DNA of 40,290 nucleotides from Aurantibrevibacter litoralis (GCF_034651555.1 NZ_JAYEEQ010000027.1:1-40290); one strand, 5' to 3'. Shown: positions 1 to 8,902, counted from the first letter of the stretch. Numbers and translations: made by a program. The notes: a model not told the origin generated them from the letters alone.

Positions 1-3000
1 TCTGATAATGGAGATGGTACATTTACACTAACTTTTGATGACGGATCCACTTTCACCACATCGGATTTAACCGGTCCACAAGGTGCTCAGGGAATTCAAG
101 GATTACCCGGAGCCGATGGTGCAGACGGCAACGGTATTGCATCCACCTCTGATAATGGAGATGGTACATTTACACTAACTTTTGATGACGGATCCACTTT
201 CACCACATCGGATTTAACCGGTCCACAAGGTGCTCAGGGAATTCAAGGATTACCCGGAGCCGACGGTGCAGATGGTGCCGACGGAGTCAATGGTGCTGAT
301 GGTGCAGACGGCAACGGTATTGCATCCACCTCTGATAATGGCGATGGTACATTTACGATAACTTTTGATGACGGATCCACTTTCACCACATCGGATTTAA
401 CCGGTCCACAGGGTGCTCAGGGTATTCAAGGACTACCCGGAGCCGATGGTGTTGATGGTAACGGCATTGCATCGACCTCTGATAATGGAGACGGTACGTT
501 TACACTAACTTTTGATGACGGATCCACTTTCACCACATCCGATTTAACCGGTCCGCAAGGTGCTCAGGGCATTCAAGGATTACCCGGAGCTGACGGTGCA
601 GATGGTGCCGACGGAGTCAATGGTACTGATGGTGCAGACGGTAACGGTATTGCATCCACCTCTGATAATGGAGATGGTACATTTACACTAACTTTTGATG
701 ACGGATCCACTTTCACCACATCGGATTTAACCGGTCCACAGGGTGCTCAGGGCATTCAAGGACTACCCGGAGCCGATGGTGCCGACGGAGTCAATGGTAC
801 TGATGGTGCTGACGGCAACGGTATTGCATCCACCTCTGATAATGGCGATGGTACATTTACACTAACTTTTGATGACGGATCCACTTTCACCACATCGGAT
901 TTAACCGGTCCACAGGGTGCTCAGGGCATTCAAGGACTACCCGGAGCCGATGGTGCAGACGGCAACGGCATTGCATCGACCACAGATAATGGTGACGGTA
1001 CGTTTACACTAACTTTTGATGACGGATCCACTTTCACCACATCGGATTTAACCGGTCCGCAAGGTGCTCAAGGTATTCAAGGATTACCCGGAGCCGATGG
1101 CGCAGACGGCAACGGTATTGCATCCACCTCTGATAATGGAGATGGTACATTTACACTAACTTTTGATGACGGATCCACTTTCACCACATCGGATTTAACC
1201 GGTCCACAGGGTGCTCAGGGCATTCAAGGACTACCCGGAGCCGATGGTGTTGATGGTAACGGTATTGCATCCACCTCTGATAATGGAGATGGTACATTTA
1301 CACTAACTTTTGATGACGGATCCACTTTCACCACATCGGATTTAACCGGTCCACAGGGTGCTCAGGGTATTCAAGGACTACCCGGAGCCGATGGTGTTGA
1401 TGGTAACGGCATTGCATCGACCACAGATAATGGAGACGGTACATTTACGATAACTTTTGATGACGGATCTACTTTCACCACATCGGATTTAACCGGTCCA
1501 CAGGGTGCTCAGGGAATTCAAGGATTACCTGGAGCCGATGGTGCAGATGGTACTGATGGTGCAGACGGTAATGGCATTGCATCGACCTCTGATAATGGAG
1601 ACGGTACATTTACGATAACTTTTGATGACGGATCCACTTTCACCACATCGGATTTAACCGGTCCACAAGGTGCTCAGGGAATTCAAGGATTACCCGGAGC
1701 CGACGGTGCAGATGGTGCAGACGGCAACGGTATTGCATCGACCTCTGATAATGGAGACGGTACGTTTACACTAACTTTTGATAACGGATCCACTTTCACT
1801 ACATCGGATTTAACCGGTCCACAAGGTGCTCAAGGTATTCAAGGATTACCCGGTGCTGACGGAGCCGATGGTGCTGATGGTGCAGACGGCAACGGCATTG
1901 CATCGACCACAGATAATGGTGACGGTACGTTTACGATAACTTTTGATGACGGATCCACTTTCACCACATCCGATTTAACCGGTCCACAGGGTGCTCAGGG
2001 TATTCAAGGACTACCCGGAGCCGATGGTGCAGATGGTGCTGATGGTGCGGACGGAGCCAATGGTACTGATGGTGCAGACGGTAACGGTATTGCATCCACC
2101 TCTGATAATGGAGATGGTACATTTACACTAACTTTTGATGACGGATCCACTTTCACCACATCGGATTTAACCGGTCCGCAAGGTGCTCAGGGCATTCAAG
2201 GATTACCCGGAGCTGACGGTGCAGATGGTGCCGACGGAGTCAATGGTACTGATGGTGCAGACGGTAACGGTATTGCATCCACCTCTGATAATGGAGATGG
2301 TACATTTACACTAACTTTTGATGACGGATCCACTTTCACCACATCGGATTTAACCGGTCCGCAAGGTGCTCAGGGCATTCAAGGATTACCCGGAGTCAAT
2401 GGTGCTGATGGTGCAGACGGTAACGGCATTGCATCGACCTCTGATAATGGAGACGGTACATTTACACTAACTTTTGATGACGGATCCACTTTCACAACCT
2501 CGGATTTAACCGGTCCGCAAGGTGCTCAGGGCATTCAAGGATTACCCGGAGCCGACGGTGCAGATGGTGCCGACGGAGCCAATGGTACTGATGGTGCTGA
2601 CGGCAACGGCATTGCATCGACCACAGATAATGGTGACGGTACGTTTACACTAACTTTTGATGACGGATCCACTTTTACCACATCAGACTTAACCGGTCCG
2701 CAAGGTGCTCAGGGCATTCAAGGTATTCAAGGACTACCCGGAGCCGATGGTGCAGACGGCAACGGCATTGCATCGACCACAGATAATGGCGACGGTACAT
2801 TTACGATAACGTTTGACGATGGATCCACCTTTACCACATCGGATTTAACCGGTCCACAGGGTGCTCAGGGCATTCAAGGACTACCCGGAGCCGATGGTGC
2901 TGATGGTGCCAATGGTGCTGATGGCGCAGACGGCAACGGTATTGCATCCACCTCTGATAATGGAGATGGTACATTTACACTAACTTTTGATGACGGATCC

Positions 3001-3540
3001 ACTTTCACCACATCGGATTTAACCGGTCCACAGGGTGCTCAGGGAATTCAAGGATTACCTGGAGCCGATGGTGCAGATGGTACTGATGGTGCAGACGGTA
3101 ATGGCATTGCATCGACCTCTGATAATGGAGACGGTACATTTACACTAACTTTTGATGACGGATCCACCTTTACCACATCGGATTTAACCGGTCCACAGGG
3201 TGCTCAGGGCATTCAAGGATTACCCGGAGCCGATGGTGCAGATGGTACTGATGGTGCAGACGGTAATGGCATTGCATCGACCTCTGATAATGGAGACGGT
3301 ACATTTACACTAACTTTTGATGACGGATCCACCTTTACCACATCGGATTTAACCGGTCCACAAGGTGCTCAAGGAATTCAAGGACTACCCGGAGCCGATG
3401 GTGCCGACGGAGCCAATGGTGCTGATGGTGCAGACGGTAACGGTATTGCATCGACCTCTGATAATGGAGACGGTACATTTACACTAACTTTTGATGACGG
3501 ATCCACTTTCACCACATCGGATTTAACCGGGCCTCAAGGT
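1..3540 (+). repeat. Tandem coding repeat, units of 147-192 bp, about 22 copies
   Basis: Unit starts (the Ser/Thr-Asp-Asn codons) lie at 1, 148, 331, 478, 661, 835, 982, 1129, 1276, 1423, 1588, 1744, 1909, 2101, 2284, 2440, 2623, 2779, 2953, 3118, 3283 and 3457. Spacings are 147, 156, 165, 174, 183 or 192 bp, so they differ by multiples of 9 bp, one Gly-X-Y triplet. A BamHI-type GGATCC recurs in nearly every unit. The last unit degenerates after 3540. Because the copies are almost identical, short-read assembly could collapse or expand the array. Confidence 0.95.
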
Positions 3541-4137
3541 CCGGCAGGAGATCCGGCAACGGATGATCAAACATTATCAACAATGGGAAATCCGGGTGAT
3601 ATATCAATTTCTGGAGGAAACACCATCACATTAAATGTAAACGATGCCGATTCAAGTGTTACGAATGAAATTCAAACGATAACGTCAAACGATGGCTCCG
3701 TAATTATTACACCAAGTGGTATCAATTATGATCTATCGGTCAATGGTACGGAAACTATTGTAACACCAGGTACAGATATTGCGGTAACCGGAGATGGTAG
3801 TGCCGGAAATCCCTATGTGATCGCAAATACGCGACCCAATATTTTTTATCCGCCATCTATAGCAATAGACGCTTCTTCCAATGGAGCCTTCACTGTTGAT
3901 TTGTATGCACAGTATTTAGCTCAGTTTGGAAACCCAACAGTTGGTAGTGCAGGAGCTCCAGCAGCCATTCCAACTTTTGCGGCAACGGATTTGTATTACT
4001 ACGTTACGTTTGCGGATCCTACGGTATTCAATACAGCAACAATGAGCATTAATGCAAATGGGGTTTTAAGTTATACAATCATCGGTCAGCCAGCGGATTT
4101 CAATTCCTTGATCAACGTGGTATTTGTAGTTAAATAA
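1..4137 (+). CDS. Giant collagen-like repeat surface protein, 5' end outside window (partial)
   Basis: The frame is open from base 1 to the TAA at 4135-4137, giving at least 1378 residues. The true start lies upstream; the first in-frame ATG (3583) is internal and would give a false 184-residue gene. Residues 1 to about 1185 are about 22 near-identical units. Each has a 24-residue Asp/Thr/Ser-rich block (SDNGDGTFTLTFDDGS...), then 6-11 collagen-type Gly-X-Y triplets (GPQ GAQ GIQ GLP GAD...), then GNGIAST. The last part (about 1195-1378) is non-repetitive, with Ig/beta-rich character, ending in a hydrophobic INVVFVVK. It probably forms an exported fibrous adhesin, inferred from the repeats and from the adjoining T9SS substrate and PorP/SprF genes. 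No type A or type B T9SS sorting domain is visible at its C-terminus. The exact function is unknown. Confidence 0.85.
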   Translation, partial: SDNGDGTFTLTFDDGSTFTTSDLTGPQGAQGIQGLPGADGADGNGIASTSDNGDGTFTLTFDDGSTFTTSDLTGPQGAQGIQGLPGADGADGADGVNGADGADGNGIASTSDNGDGTFTITFDDGSTFTTSDLTGPQGAQGIQGLPGADGVDGNGIASTSDNGDGTFTLTFDDGSTFTTSDLTGPQGAQGIQGLPGADGADGADGVNGTDGADGNGIASTSDNGDGTFTLTFDDGSTFTTSDLTGPQGAQGIQGLPGADGADGVNGTDGADGNGIASTSDNGDGTFTLTFDDGSTFTTSDLTGPQGAQGIQGLPGADGADGNGIASTTDNGDGTFTLTFDDGSTFTTSDLTGPQGAQGIQGLPGADGADGNGIASTSDNGDGTFTLTFDDGSTFTTSDLTGPQGAQGIQGLPGADGVDGNGIASTSDNGDGTFTLTFDDGSTFTTSDLTGPQGAQGIQGLPGADGVDGNGIASTTDNGDGTFTITFDDGSTFTTSDLTGPQGAQGIQGLPGADGADGTDGADGNGIASTSDNGDGTFTITFDDGSTFTTSDLTGPQGAQGIQGLPGADGADGADGNGIASTSDNGDGTFTLTFDNGSTFTTSDLTGPQGAQGIQGLPGADGADGADGADGNGIASTTDNGDGTFTITFDDGSTFTTSDLTGPQGAQGIQGLPGADGADGADGADGANGTDGADGNGIASTSDNGDGTFTLTFDDGSTFTTSDLTGPQGAQGIQGLPGADGADGADGVNGTDGADGNGIASTSDNGDGTFTLTFDDGSTFTTSDLTGPQGAQGIQGLPGVNGADGADGNGIASTSDNGDGTFTLTFDDGSTFTTSDLTGPQGAQGIQGLPGADGADGADGANGTDGADGNGIASTTDNGDGTFTLTFDDGSTFTTSDLTGPQGAQGIQGIQGLPGADGADGNGIASTTDNGDGTFTITFDDGSTFTTSDLTGPQGAQGIQGLPGADGADGANGADGADGNGIASTSDNGDGTFTLTFDDGSTFTTSDLTGPQGAQGIQGLPGADGADGTDGADGNGIASTSDNGDGTFTLTFDDGSTFTTSDLTGPQGAQGIQGLPGADGADGTDGADGNGIASTSDNGDGTFTLTFDDGSTFTTSDLTGPQGAQGIQGLPGADGADGANGADGADGNGIASTSDNGDGTFTLTFDDGSTFTTSDLTGPQGPAGDPATDDQTLSTMGNPGDISISGGNTITLNVNDADSSVTNEIQTITSNDGSVIITPSGINYDLSVNGTETIVTPGTDIAVTGDGSAGNPYVIANTRPNIFYPPSIAIDASSNGAFTVDLYAQYLAQFGNPTVGSAGAPAAIPTFAATDLYYYVTFADPTVFNTATMSINANGVLSYTIIGQPADFNSLINVVFVVK

Positions 4138-4166
4138 TTTAAGGAATTCTAAATTATCCAAAAGGT

Positions 4167-6185
4167 TTGAAATTAATTCATACATATCGATTTCTACTGT
4201 TGTGCTGTTTCAGCTTGTTTTGCACAAGTATAGCTCACGGACAATTTTTGCTACAAGCACCAAATAGCAGTGATGAGCACAATTATAGGTGGTTTGAAGC
4301 GTCGGACACAAACACAATCTTAGGAACCGATTTTTTCTACGAAGTAACTGCTCCTGGGGTCTATTTCGCCACATACGACGGTACATTGTGTGGTAAAAAT
4401 GCGACAACCTATTTTATTGTAACCGACTGTGGCGCCCCAAATAATGAAGTAATTCTAGATATTTCGGCCAACGTTCCAACTTCGGCTTCTGTAAATTGGT
4501 CGCCGGCAGTTACGGGAGATCCGTTAAGGCCTATGGTGATAGCCTCTCAGAGTGTTGCAAAGTACACGGCGACGCTCAACAAAGCTGGGAATTTGATAGA
4601 TTTACCTAGTTTTACTGTGGTTTGTTTACAACAAGCGGCTGACTTGGTGGACGATCTAGTGACCGTAAATGAAGATGAATTTATAGAAATAGCTATTTTT
4701 TCTAACGACACAAATCTACCAACTAATGGTACATTAACGGTCACTAATCCGCTTAATGGAACAGTCTCTATCAATACTAATGGCACACCAAATGACCCTA
4801 CGGATGATGTAGTGACCTATACGCCGAATCCCGATTTTAATGGTGCAGATTCATTTAATTACACTGTTTGCAATGCCTTGGGCGATTGTAGCACAGCATC
4901 TGTTGCGATTACCGTTCTTCCTATAGTAGATGCCTTTGATGATGTTGTTACAACAACAGAAAATCAACCGGTGGATATACTGATACTTGCAAATGATAAT
5001 GATATTCCTACGGTAGGCACTTTATCGGTTACCACACCCTCCAATGGCACTATTCAAATAAACACTAATGGAACGGCAAATAACCCTTCGGACGATTTTA
5101 TAACCTACACACCCAACTCCAATTTTATTGGTAGCGATACATTTAATTATACGCTTTGCGATAATCAAGGTAATTGTAGTACGGCCTCTATTACCGTTCT
5201 GGTAACACCGGCTGGTATTGTAAATTTGGATGCAGACAATGATGGTGTTTTGGATTCTTTTGAAGATTTAAATCTCGATGGCGATAATGATCCATCGACC
5301 AATCCAACAGATTCAGACGGTGATGGTATTCCGGATTATTTAGATATTGATAGTGATAATGATGGTATTCCTGATAATGTGGAAGCACAATCCACGCTGG
5401 GATATATACCTCCAACTGGTGTAGACCTCAATAGTAATGGGTTAGATGATGCCTACGAGCAAAATGGCAACCTTGGTTTGATACCAGTGGATACCAATGG
5501 TGATGGATTGCCCGATTTTGTGGACGAGGATAGCGATAATGATGGGGTGCCGGATTATATTGAAGGGCATGACCATAACCACGATGGTTTCCCGGATGTT
5601 GTATTTATTGGTATTGACTCCGATGGTGATGGCTTAGACGATGGGTTTGAAGGATCCGAGCTCATCGATGTTGATGTAAATGATGAAATTGATAATCCGT
5701 TTAGTGATCTTCCCAATACCGATCAAGATAATGAATCGGATTACCGTGACGATGATGATGATGATGATGGGATAGCTACCGCTGATGAAGATACTAATGG
5801 CGATGGAAATTGGACCAACGATGATTTTGACGGTGATGGGATCCCAAATTATTTGGATTCTGACTTAATTGCCACCGCAGAGGACATAGAGGTCTTTAAT
5901 GTAGTTACACCCAATGGAGATGGTATACATGATGTACTTACAATTCGTGGTTTGGAAAACTTCCCGGATAACACAGTAAAGATATTTAATCGATGGGGCG
6001 TTCTCGTATTTACCACAAAAGCCTATAACACCCAAGGCAACGTATTTGACGGCACGTCAAATGGTAGAGTCACCGTAGACAAGGACAATAAGCTTCCTGT
6101 GGGCACCTATTTCTATATTTTAGACTATAAGGATACTGTAGGGAATTCTAAATCGCTTACCGGATACATATATATAAACAGATAA
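4167..6185 (+). CDS. T9SS type B sorting-domain protein with Ig-like and TSP3-like Ca-binding repeats
   Basis: This 672-residue exported protein starts at a TTG preceded by an AAAGG-like purine stretch, 29 bp after the previous gene. A signal peptide covers about residues 1-26, ending SIAHGQ. Two cadherin/Ig-like repeats (about 158-252 and 254-347) share the pattern NGT...DDxxTYTPNxxFxGxDxFNYT. Residues 353-567 are thrombospondin type 3-like calcium-binding segments rich in DSDGDGIPD and DSDNDG. Residues 577-672 are a gliding-motility-associated C-terminal domain (VVTPNGDGIHD, FNRWG, PVGTYFYILDY), the type B signal of the type IX secretion system. Type B proteins usually sit beside a PorP/SprF gene, and one follows 5 bp downstream. 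Expected at the cell surface as an adhesin or as an anchor for the preceding collagen-like protein; that partnership is inferred. Confidence 0.9.
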   Translation: MKLIHTYRFLLLCCFSLFCTSIAHGQFLLQAPNSSDEHNYRWFEASDTNTILGTDFFYEVTAPGVYFATYDGTLCGKNATTYFIVTDCGAPNNEVILDISANVPTSASVNWSPAVTGDPLRPMVIASQSVAKYTATLNKAGNLIDLPSFTVVCLQQAADLVDDLVTVNEDEFIEIAIFSNDTNLPTNGTLTVTNPLNGTVSINTNGTPNDPTDDVVTYTPNPDFNGADSFNYTVCNALGDCSTASVAITVLPIVDAFDDVVTTTENQPVDILILANDNDIPTVGTLSVTTPSNGTIQINTNGTANNPSDDFITYTPNSNFIGSDTFNYTLCDNQGNCSTASITVLVTPAGIVNLDADNDGVLDSFEDLNLDGDNDPSTNPTDSDGDGIPDYLDIDSDNDGIPDNVEAQSTLGYIPPTGVDLNSNGLDDAYEQNGNLGLIPVDTNGDGLPDFVDEDSDNDGVPDYIEGHDHNHDGFPDVVFIGIDSDGDGLDDGFEGSELIDVDVNDEIDNPFSDLPNTDQDNESDYRDDDDDDDGIATADEDTNGDGNWTNDDFDGDGIPNYLDSDLIATAEDIEVFNVVTPNGDGIHDVLTIRGLENFPDNTVKIFNRWGVLVFTTKAYNTQGNVFDGTSNGRVTVDKDNKLPVGTYFYILDYKDTVGNSKSLTGYIYINR

Positions 6186-6190
6186 AAAGA

Positions 6191-7159
6191 ATGATCAGTA
6201 AGACTCTCTATAAACGTAATGCCATGAAGCTTAGGTCTTTTGTTTTTATGTTGTGCTGTTTTTGTTTTGTGGGTGTTTTTGGGCAACAAGACGCTCAATA
6301 CACGCAATATATGTACAATACCGTTAGCGTAAATCCGGCTTATGCGGGTTCTAGAGGACACATGAGTATTGCTGCCCTCTACCGATCGCAATGGGCGGGT
6401 TTGGATGGTGCTCCAGAGACACAAACGTTAAATGTGCATACCCCGATAGGCTATAGAGGTGTCGGGCTAGGCGTTTCCATTGTAAACGATCAAATAGGCC
6501 CCACTTCGGAAACGAACTTCGATGTAGATTTCTCGTATACCATAATGACATCTTATGAAGGAAAGTTAAGCTTTGGACTCAAGGCAAGTGCAAACCTCTT
6601 GGATGTACGGTTTTCAGATCTTAATCAGGACTTGTCTAATCCAGGTGGCCCTGATCCTACGCTACAGCAAAATATAGACAATAGACTCTCACCGAACATA
6701 GGAGCGGGTGTATATTACCACACAGATAAGTTTTATGTAGGGCTTTCTGCCCCAAGAATTTTGGAAACTACGCATTTTGAATCTTCATCGCTTTCCACAG
6801 CAAAGGAACAAATTAACCTCTATTTTATGTCGGGGTATGTATTTGATGTAAATCCCTTTCTAAAATTTAAGCCTGCGTTACTCACAAAAGTGGTACAAGG
6901 CGCACCATTGCAAGTAGATGTCTCCGCAAATTTCTTAATGAACGAAAAGTTTGTACTAGGTGCTGCCTATCGCTGGGATGCAGCGGTGAGCGGTTTGGCA
7001 GGTTTTTATTTAGACGATGGATTTTTTATTGGTTTGGCATACGACAAAGAAACTACAGATCTTGGTAGTGCCCGTTTTAATGATGGTTCGTTTGAGATTA
7101 TTGTTAGGTATGATTTTATAAAAGCCCTAGGCAATATCCGGTCGCCGAGATTCTTCTAA
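6191..7159 (+). CDS. PorP/SprF family type IX secretion outer-membrane protein
   Basis: The 322-residue ORF encodes a predicted outer-membrane beta-barrel of the PorP/SprF family, shown by QQDAQYTQYMYN, VNPAYAGSRG, SQWAGLDGAPETQTL, the many amphipathic strands and the terminal aromatic residue. SprF is needed for secretion of the partner adhesin SprB in Flavobacterium johnsoniae, and paralogues generally follow their own substrate gene, as here. The start is uncertain: an ATG at 6224 gives a cleaner signal peptide (MKLRSFVFMLCCFCFVGVFG) than the ATG at 6191. The 5-bp gap after the type B protein supports one operon with the collagen-like gene. Confidence 0.9.
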   Translation: MISKTLYKRNAMKLRSFVFMLCCFCFVGVFGQQDAQYTQYMYNTVSVNPAYAGSRGHMSIAALYRSQWAGLDGAPETQTLNVHTPIGYRGVGLGVSIVNDQIGPTSETNFDVDFSYTIMTSYEGKLSFGLKASANLLDVRFSDLNQDLSNPGGPDPTLQQNIDNRLSPNIGAGVYYHTDKFYVGLSAPRILETTHFESSSLSTAKEQINLYFMSGYVFDVNPFLKFKPALLTKVVQGAPLQVDVSANFLMNEKFVLGAAYRWDAAVSGLAGFYLDDGFFIGLAYDKETTDLGSARFNDGSFEIIVRYDFIKALGNIRSPRFF

Positions 7160-7238
7160 TACGCTATCATTTTTTACGATTTTACTTTTCGGATTATCTT
7201 TTATGATGGGTTTAACCTATAAATGAGACAAAGGTTTT

Positions 7239-7246
7239 TATTTTTG
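7239..7246 (+). promoter_or_regulatory. Bacteroidota -7 element upstream of idi
   Basis: TATTTTTG matches TAnnTTTG and ends 4 bp before the idi ATG, so the transcript would start at or next to the start codon (a leaderless or near-leaderless mRNA). I see no good -33 TTG at the usual spacing. Confidence 0.5.
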
Positions 7247-7250
7247 CACC

Positions 7251-7790
7251 ATGAAAGAGGAGAACGTTATATTGGTAAACGAACAAGATATCCAAATAGG
7301 GATTATGCCTAAAATGGAAGCGCATGAAAAAGCAGTCTTGCATCGGGCTTTTTCTGTTTTTGTACAAAACGCTCAAGGCGAGATTATGTTACAGCAGCGG
7401 GCAGCACATAAATACCATTCGCCCCTGTTGTGGACCAATACCTGTTGCAGCCACCAGCGCGAAGGTGAGTCCAATTTGGAAGCCGGGAAAAGACGGCTGC
7501 GTGAAGAAATGGGTTTTTCGGTAGATTTAAAGGAACTTTTTTCGTTTATTTACAAGGCACCTTTTGATAATGGATTGACAGAACACGAATTTGATCACGT
7601 TATGATTGGCTATTATAACGGTCTGCCAAAAATAAACCCGGATGAAGTGGCCTCTTGGAAATGGATGAAGCCGGAAGGCATTAAAAAAGATATTAGCCAA
7701 CATCCGGAAAACTACACGGCTTGGTTTAAAATTATTTTCGATAAATTTTACAATCACATATTTCAAAAAAAAGATGGGTACGCAGGTTAA
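7251..7790 (+). CDS. idi: Isopentenyl-diphosphate delta-isomerase, type I (Nudix)
   Basis: The enzyme interconverts isopentenyl and dimethylallyl diphosphate for isoprenoid synthesis in the cytoplasm. The 179-residue length is typical of type I isomerases. Visible landmarks are the conserved HRAFSVF strand, the catalytic-cysteine segment TNTCCSH (C65/C66), the Nudix-like helix with the REEMGF core (about 80-89) and the acidic metal/catalytic pair in TEHEFDHV (E111, E113). It overlaps the next gene by 17 bp, which suggests coupled expression with the pterin synthase-type gene and peroxiredoxin. Confidence 0.95.
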   Translation: MKEENVILVNEQDIQIGIMPKMEAHEKAVLHRAFSVFVQNAQGEIMLQQRAAHKYHSPLLWTNTCCSHQREGESNLEAGKRRLREEMGFSVDLKELFSFIYKAPFDNGLTEHEFDHVMIGYYNGLPKINPDEVASWKWMKPEGIKKDISQHPENYTAWFKIIFDKFYNHIFQKKDGYAG

Positions 7791-8187
7791 AATAAGTAGA
7801 AAGGCACATTTTAATGCAGCGCACCGTTTGTACCGAAAGGATTGGGACGATGCAAAAAACGAGCTTGTTTTTGGAAAATGCAGTAATCCTAACTTTCATG
7901 GACATAATTACGAATTAATTGTAAGTGTATTAGGAGAAATTGATTCAGAAACGGGTTTTGTGATGGATATGAAAGTGCTTAAAGATCTTATAAGTGATGA
8001 AGTAGAAACACATCTAGATCATAAAAATCTTAATCTGGAAGTTCCGGAATTTGCAAATCTCAATCCCACGGCCGAAAACATTGCTGTTGTTATTTACAAC
8101 AGACTCCGACCGCATATTGATGCTAAAAAGATGCTTGAAATTACCCTTTACGAGACCCCAAGAAATTTTGTAACTTTTTCCGGATAA
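7774..8187 (+). CDS. 6-pyruvoyl-tetrahydropterin synthase / 6-carboxytetrahydropterin synthase family
   Basis: The 137-residue protein has the zinc ligands H17 (HFNAAHRL), H42 and H44 (FHGHNY), the catalytic cysteine C36 in GKCSNPN, the D82-H83 pair (LDHKNLN) and a late pterin-binding E127 (LYETPRN). The family converts dihydroneopterin triphosphate either to 6-carboxytetrahydropterin (QueD, queuosine pathway) or to 6-pyruvoyl-tetrahydropterin. The CxxxxxHGH arrangement fits either, and no other queuosine gene is in the window, so I do not assign queD. The start overlaps the idi 3' end by 17 bp, and the peroxiredoxin starts 3 bp after the stop. Confidence 0.88.
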   Translation: MGTQVKISRKAHFNAAHRLYRKDWDDAKNELVFGKCSNPNFHGHNYELIVSVLGEIDSETGFVMDMKVLKDLISDEVETHLDHKNLNLEVPEFANLNPTAENIAVVIYNRLRPHIDAKKMLEITLYETPRNFVTFSG

Positions 8188-8190
8188 CCC

Positions 8191-8643
8191 ATGGGTGTAC
8201 AAATAGGTGATAAAGTCCCGGAATTTTCCCTCTTAGATCAACATGGCCAATGGTTTTCAATCGGGTCAATTTTGGGTAAAAAACCCTTTGTTCTTTTCTT
8301 TTACCCAAAAGATAACACCCCAGGCTGCACCAAAGAAGCTTGTGACTTTAGGGATGGGTATGACGATTTTAAGGGCTTAGGTGCCGAGGTTATTGGTATT
8401 AGTGCAGATACCCACCAAACGCATAGTGGTTTTGCTAAAAAACACAGGCTTCCATTTTTGTTGCTGTCCGATAGACAAAATAAAGTTCGAAAATTGTTTG
8501 GCGTAAAACCTTCTTTTTTGGGCTTACTTCCCGGAAGAGAAACCTATGTGGTAGACAAAGCAGGGACTATCATTATGATTTATAACAGCATAAATGCGCT
8601 ACAGCACAGGAATAGTGCCTTGCATGCCTTAAAAGCACTTTAG
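8191..8643 (+). CDS. bcp: Peroxiredoxin, BCP/PrxQ type (thiol peroxidase)
   Basis: This 150-residue cytoplasmic peroxidase reduces hydrogen peroxide and organic peroxides with electrons from thioredoxin. The peroxidatic cysteine C46 lies in the motif NTPGCTKEACDFRD, with a likely resolving cysteine C51 five residues later, the PrxQ/BCP arrangement. FFYPKD, GISADTHQTHSGFAKKH and the LLSDRQNKVRKLFGV segment fit AhpC/TSA-family proteins. It is the third gene of the idi cluster, 3 bp after the pterin gene. No terminator follows; a structured repeat element starts 66 bp downstream. Confidence 0.92.
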   Translation: MGVQIGDKVPEFSLLDQHGQWFSIGSILGKKPFVLFFYPKDNTPGCTKEACDFRDGYDDFKGLGAEVIGISADTHQTHSGFAKKHRLPFLLLSDRQNKVRKLFGVKPSFLGLLPGRETYVVDKAGTIIMIYNSINALQHRNSALHALKAL

Positions 8644-8708
8644 CTCAATAACGCAATAGCCTATAAGATAAGACTCAACTATAATAGGTAATAGGAATTG
8701 AGTTCTTC

Positions 8709-8902
8709 AATCTAAAGATTCCCCAACCCTTGGGTGGGGGTTTCCTATTTACCTCTCCTTTGGAGAGGTCGGAACTGCCTTTTTGCAGTTCCGGGTGAGG
8801 TAAAATACAAAATTTCGGATTTTGGCCCAAAGGCCAAAATGAAACTGGCGAAATACCCCTATGGCTTGCCTCGGGGATAGTCAGTTTCAAGAAATTTTTT
8901 AT
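8709..8902. repeat. 194-bp dispersed palindromic element, copy 1
   Basis: This copy aligns without gaps to 35171-35364 with 7 mismatches over 194 bp. It is built of successive hairpins: AATCT/AGATT at the left edge, CCCCAACCC/GGGTGGGGG (one mismatched pair), ACCTCTCC/GGAGAGGT (8751-8769, perfect here), GGAACTGC/GCAGTTCC (8771-8792, perfect), TTTTGGCC/GGCCAAAA, and an outer TGAAACTG/CAGTTTCA pair enclosing a nested stem. It occupies most of the 307-bp gap between the peroxiredoxin gene and manA. No target-site duplication is evident. A minus-strand ORF across it (8675-8890) is judged spurious. Confidence 0.9.

Noticed and set aside
3583..4137. Stand-alone 184-residue protein starting at ATG 3583
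   Set aside because: The same frame is open from base 1 and continuous with the repeat array, so this ATG is internal.
8675..8890. 71-residue minus-strand ORF across the dispersed repeat
   Set aside because: All 7 differences between the two repeat copies change the amino acid in this frame, and the region is dominated by hairpins; not a conserved protein.
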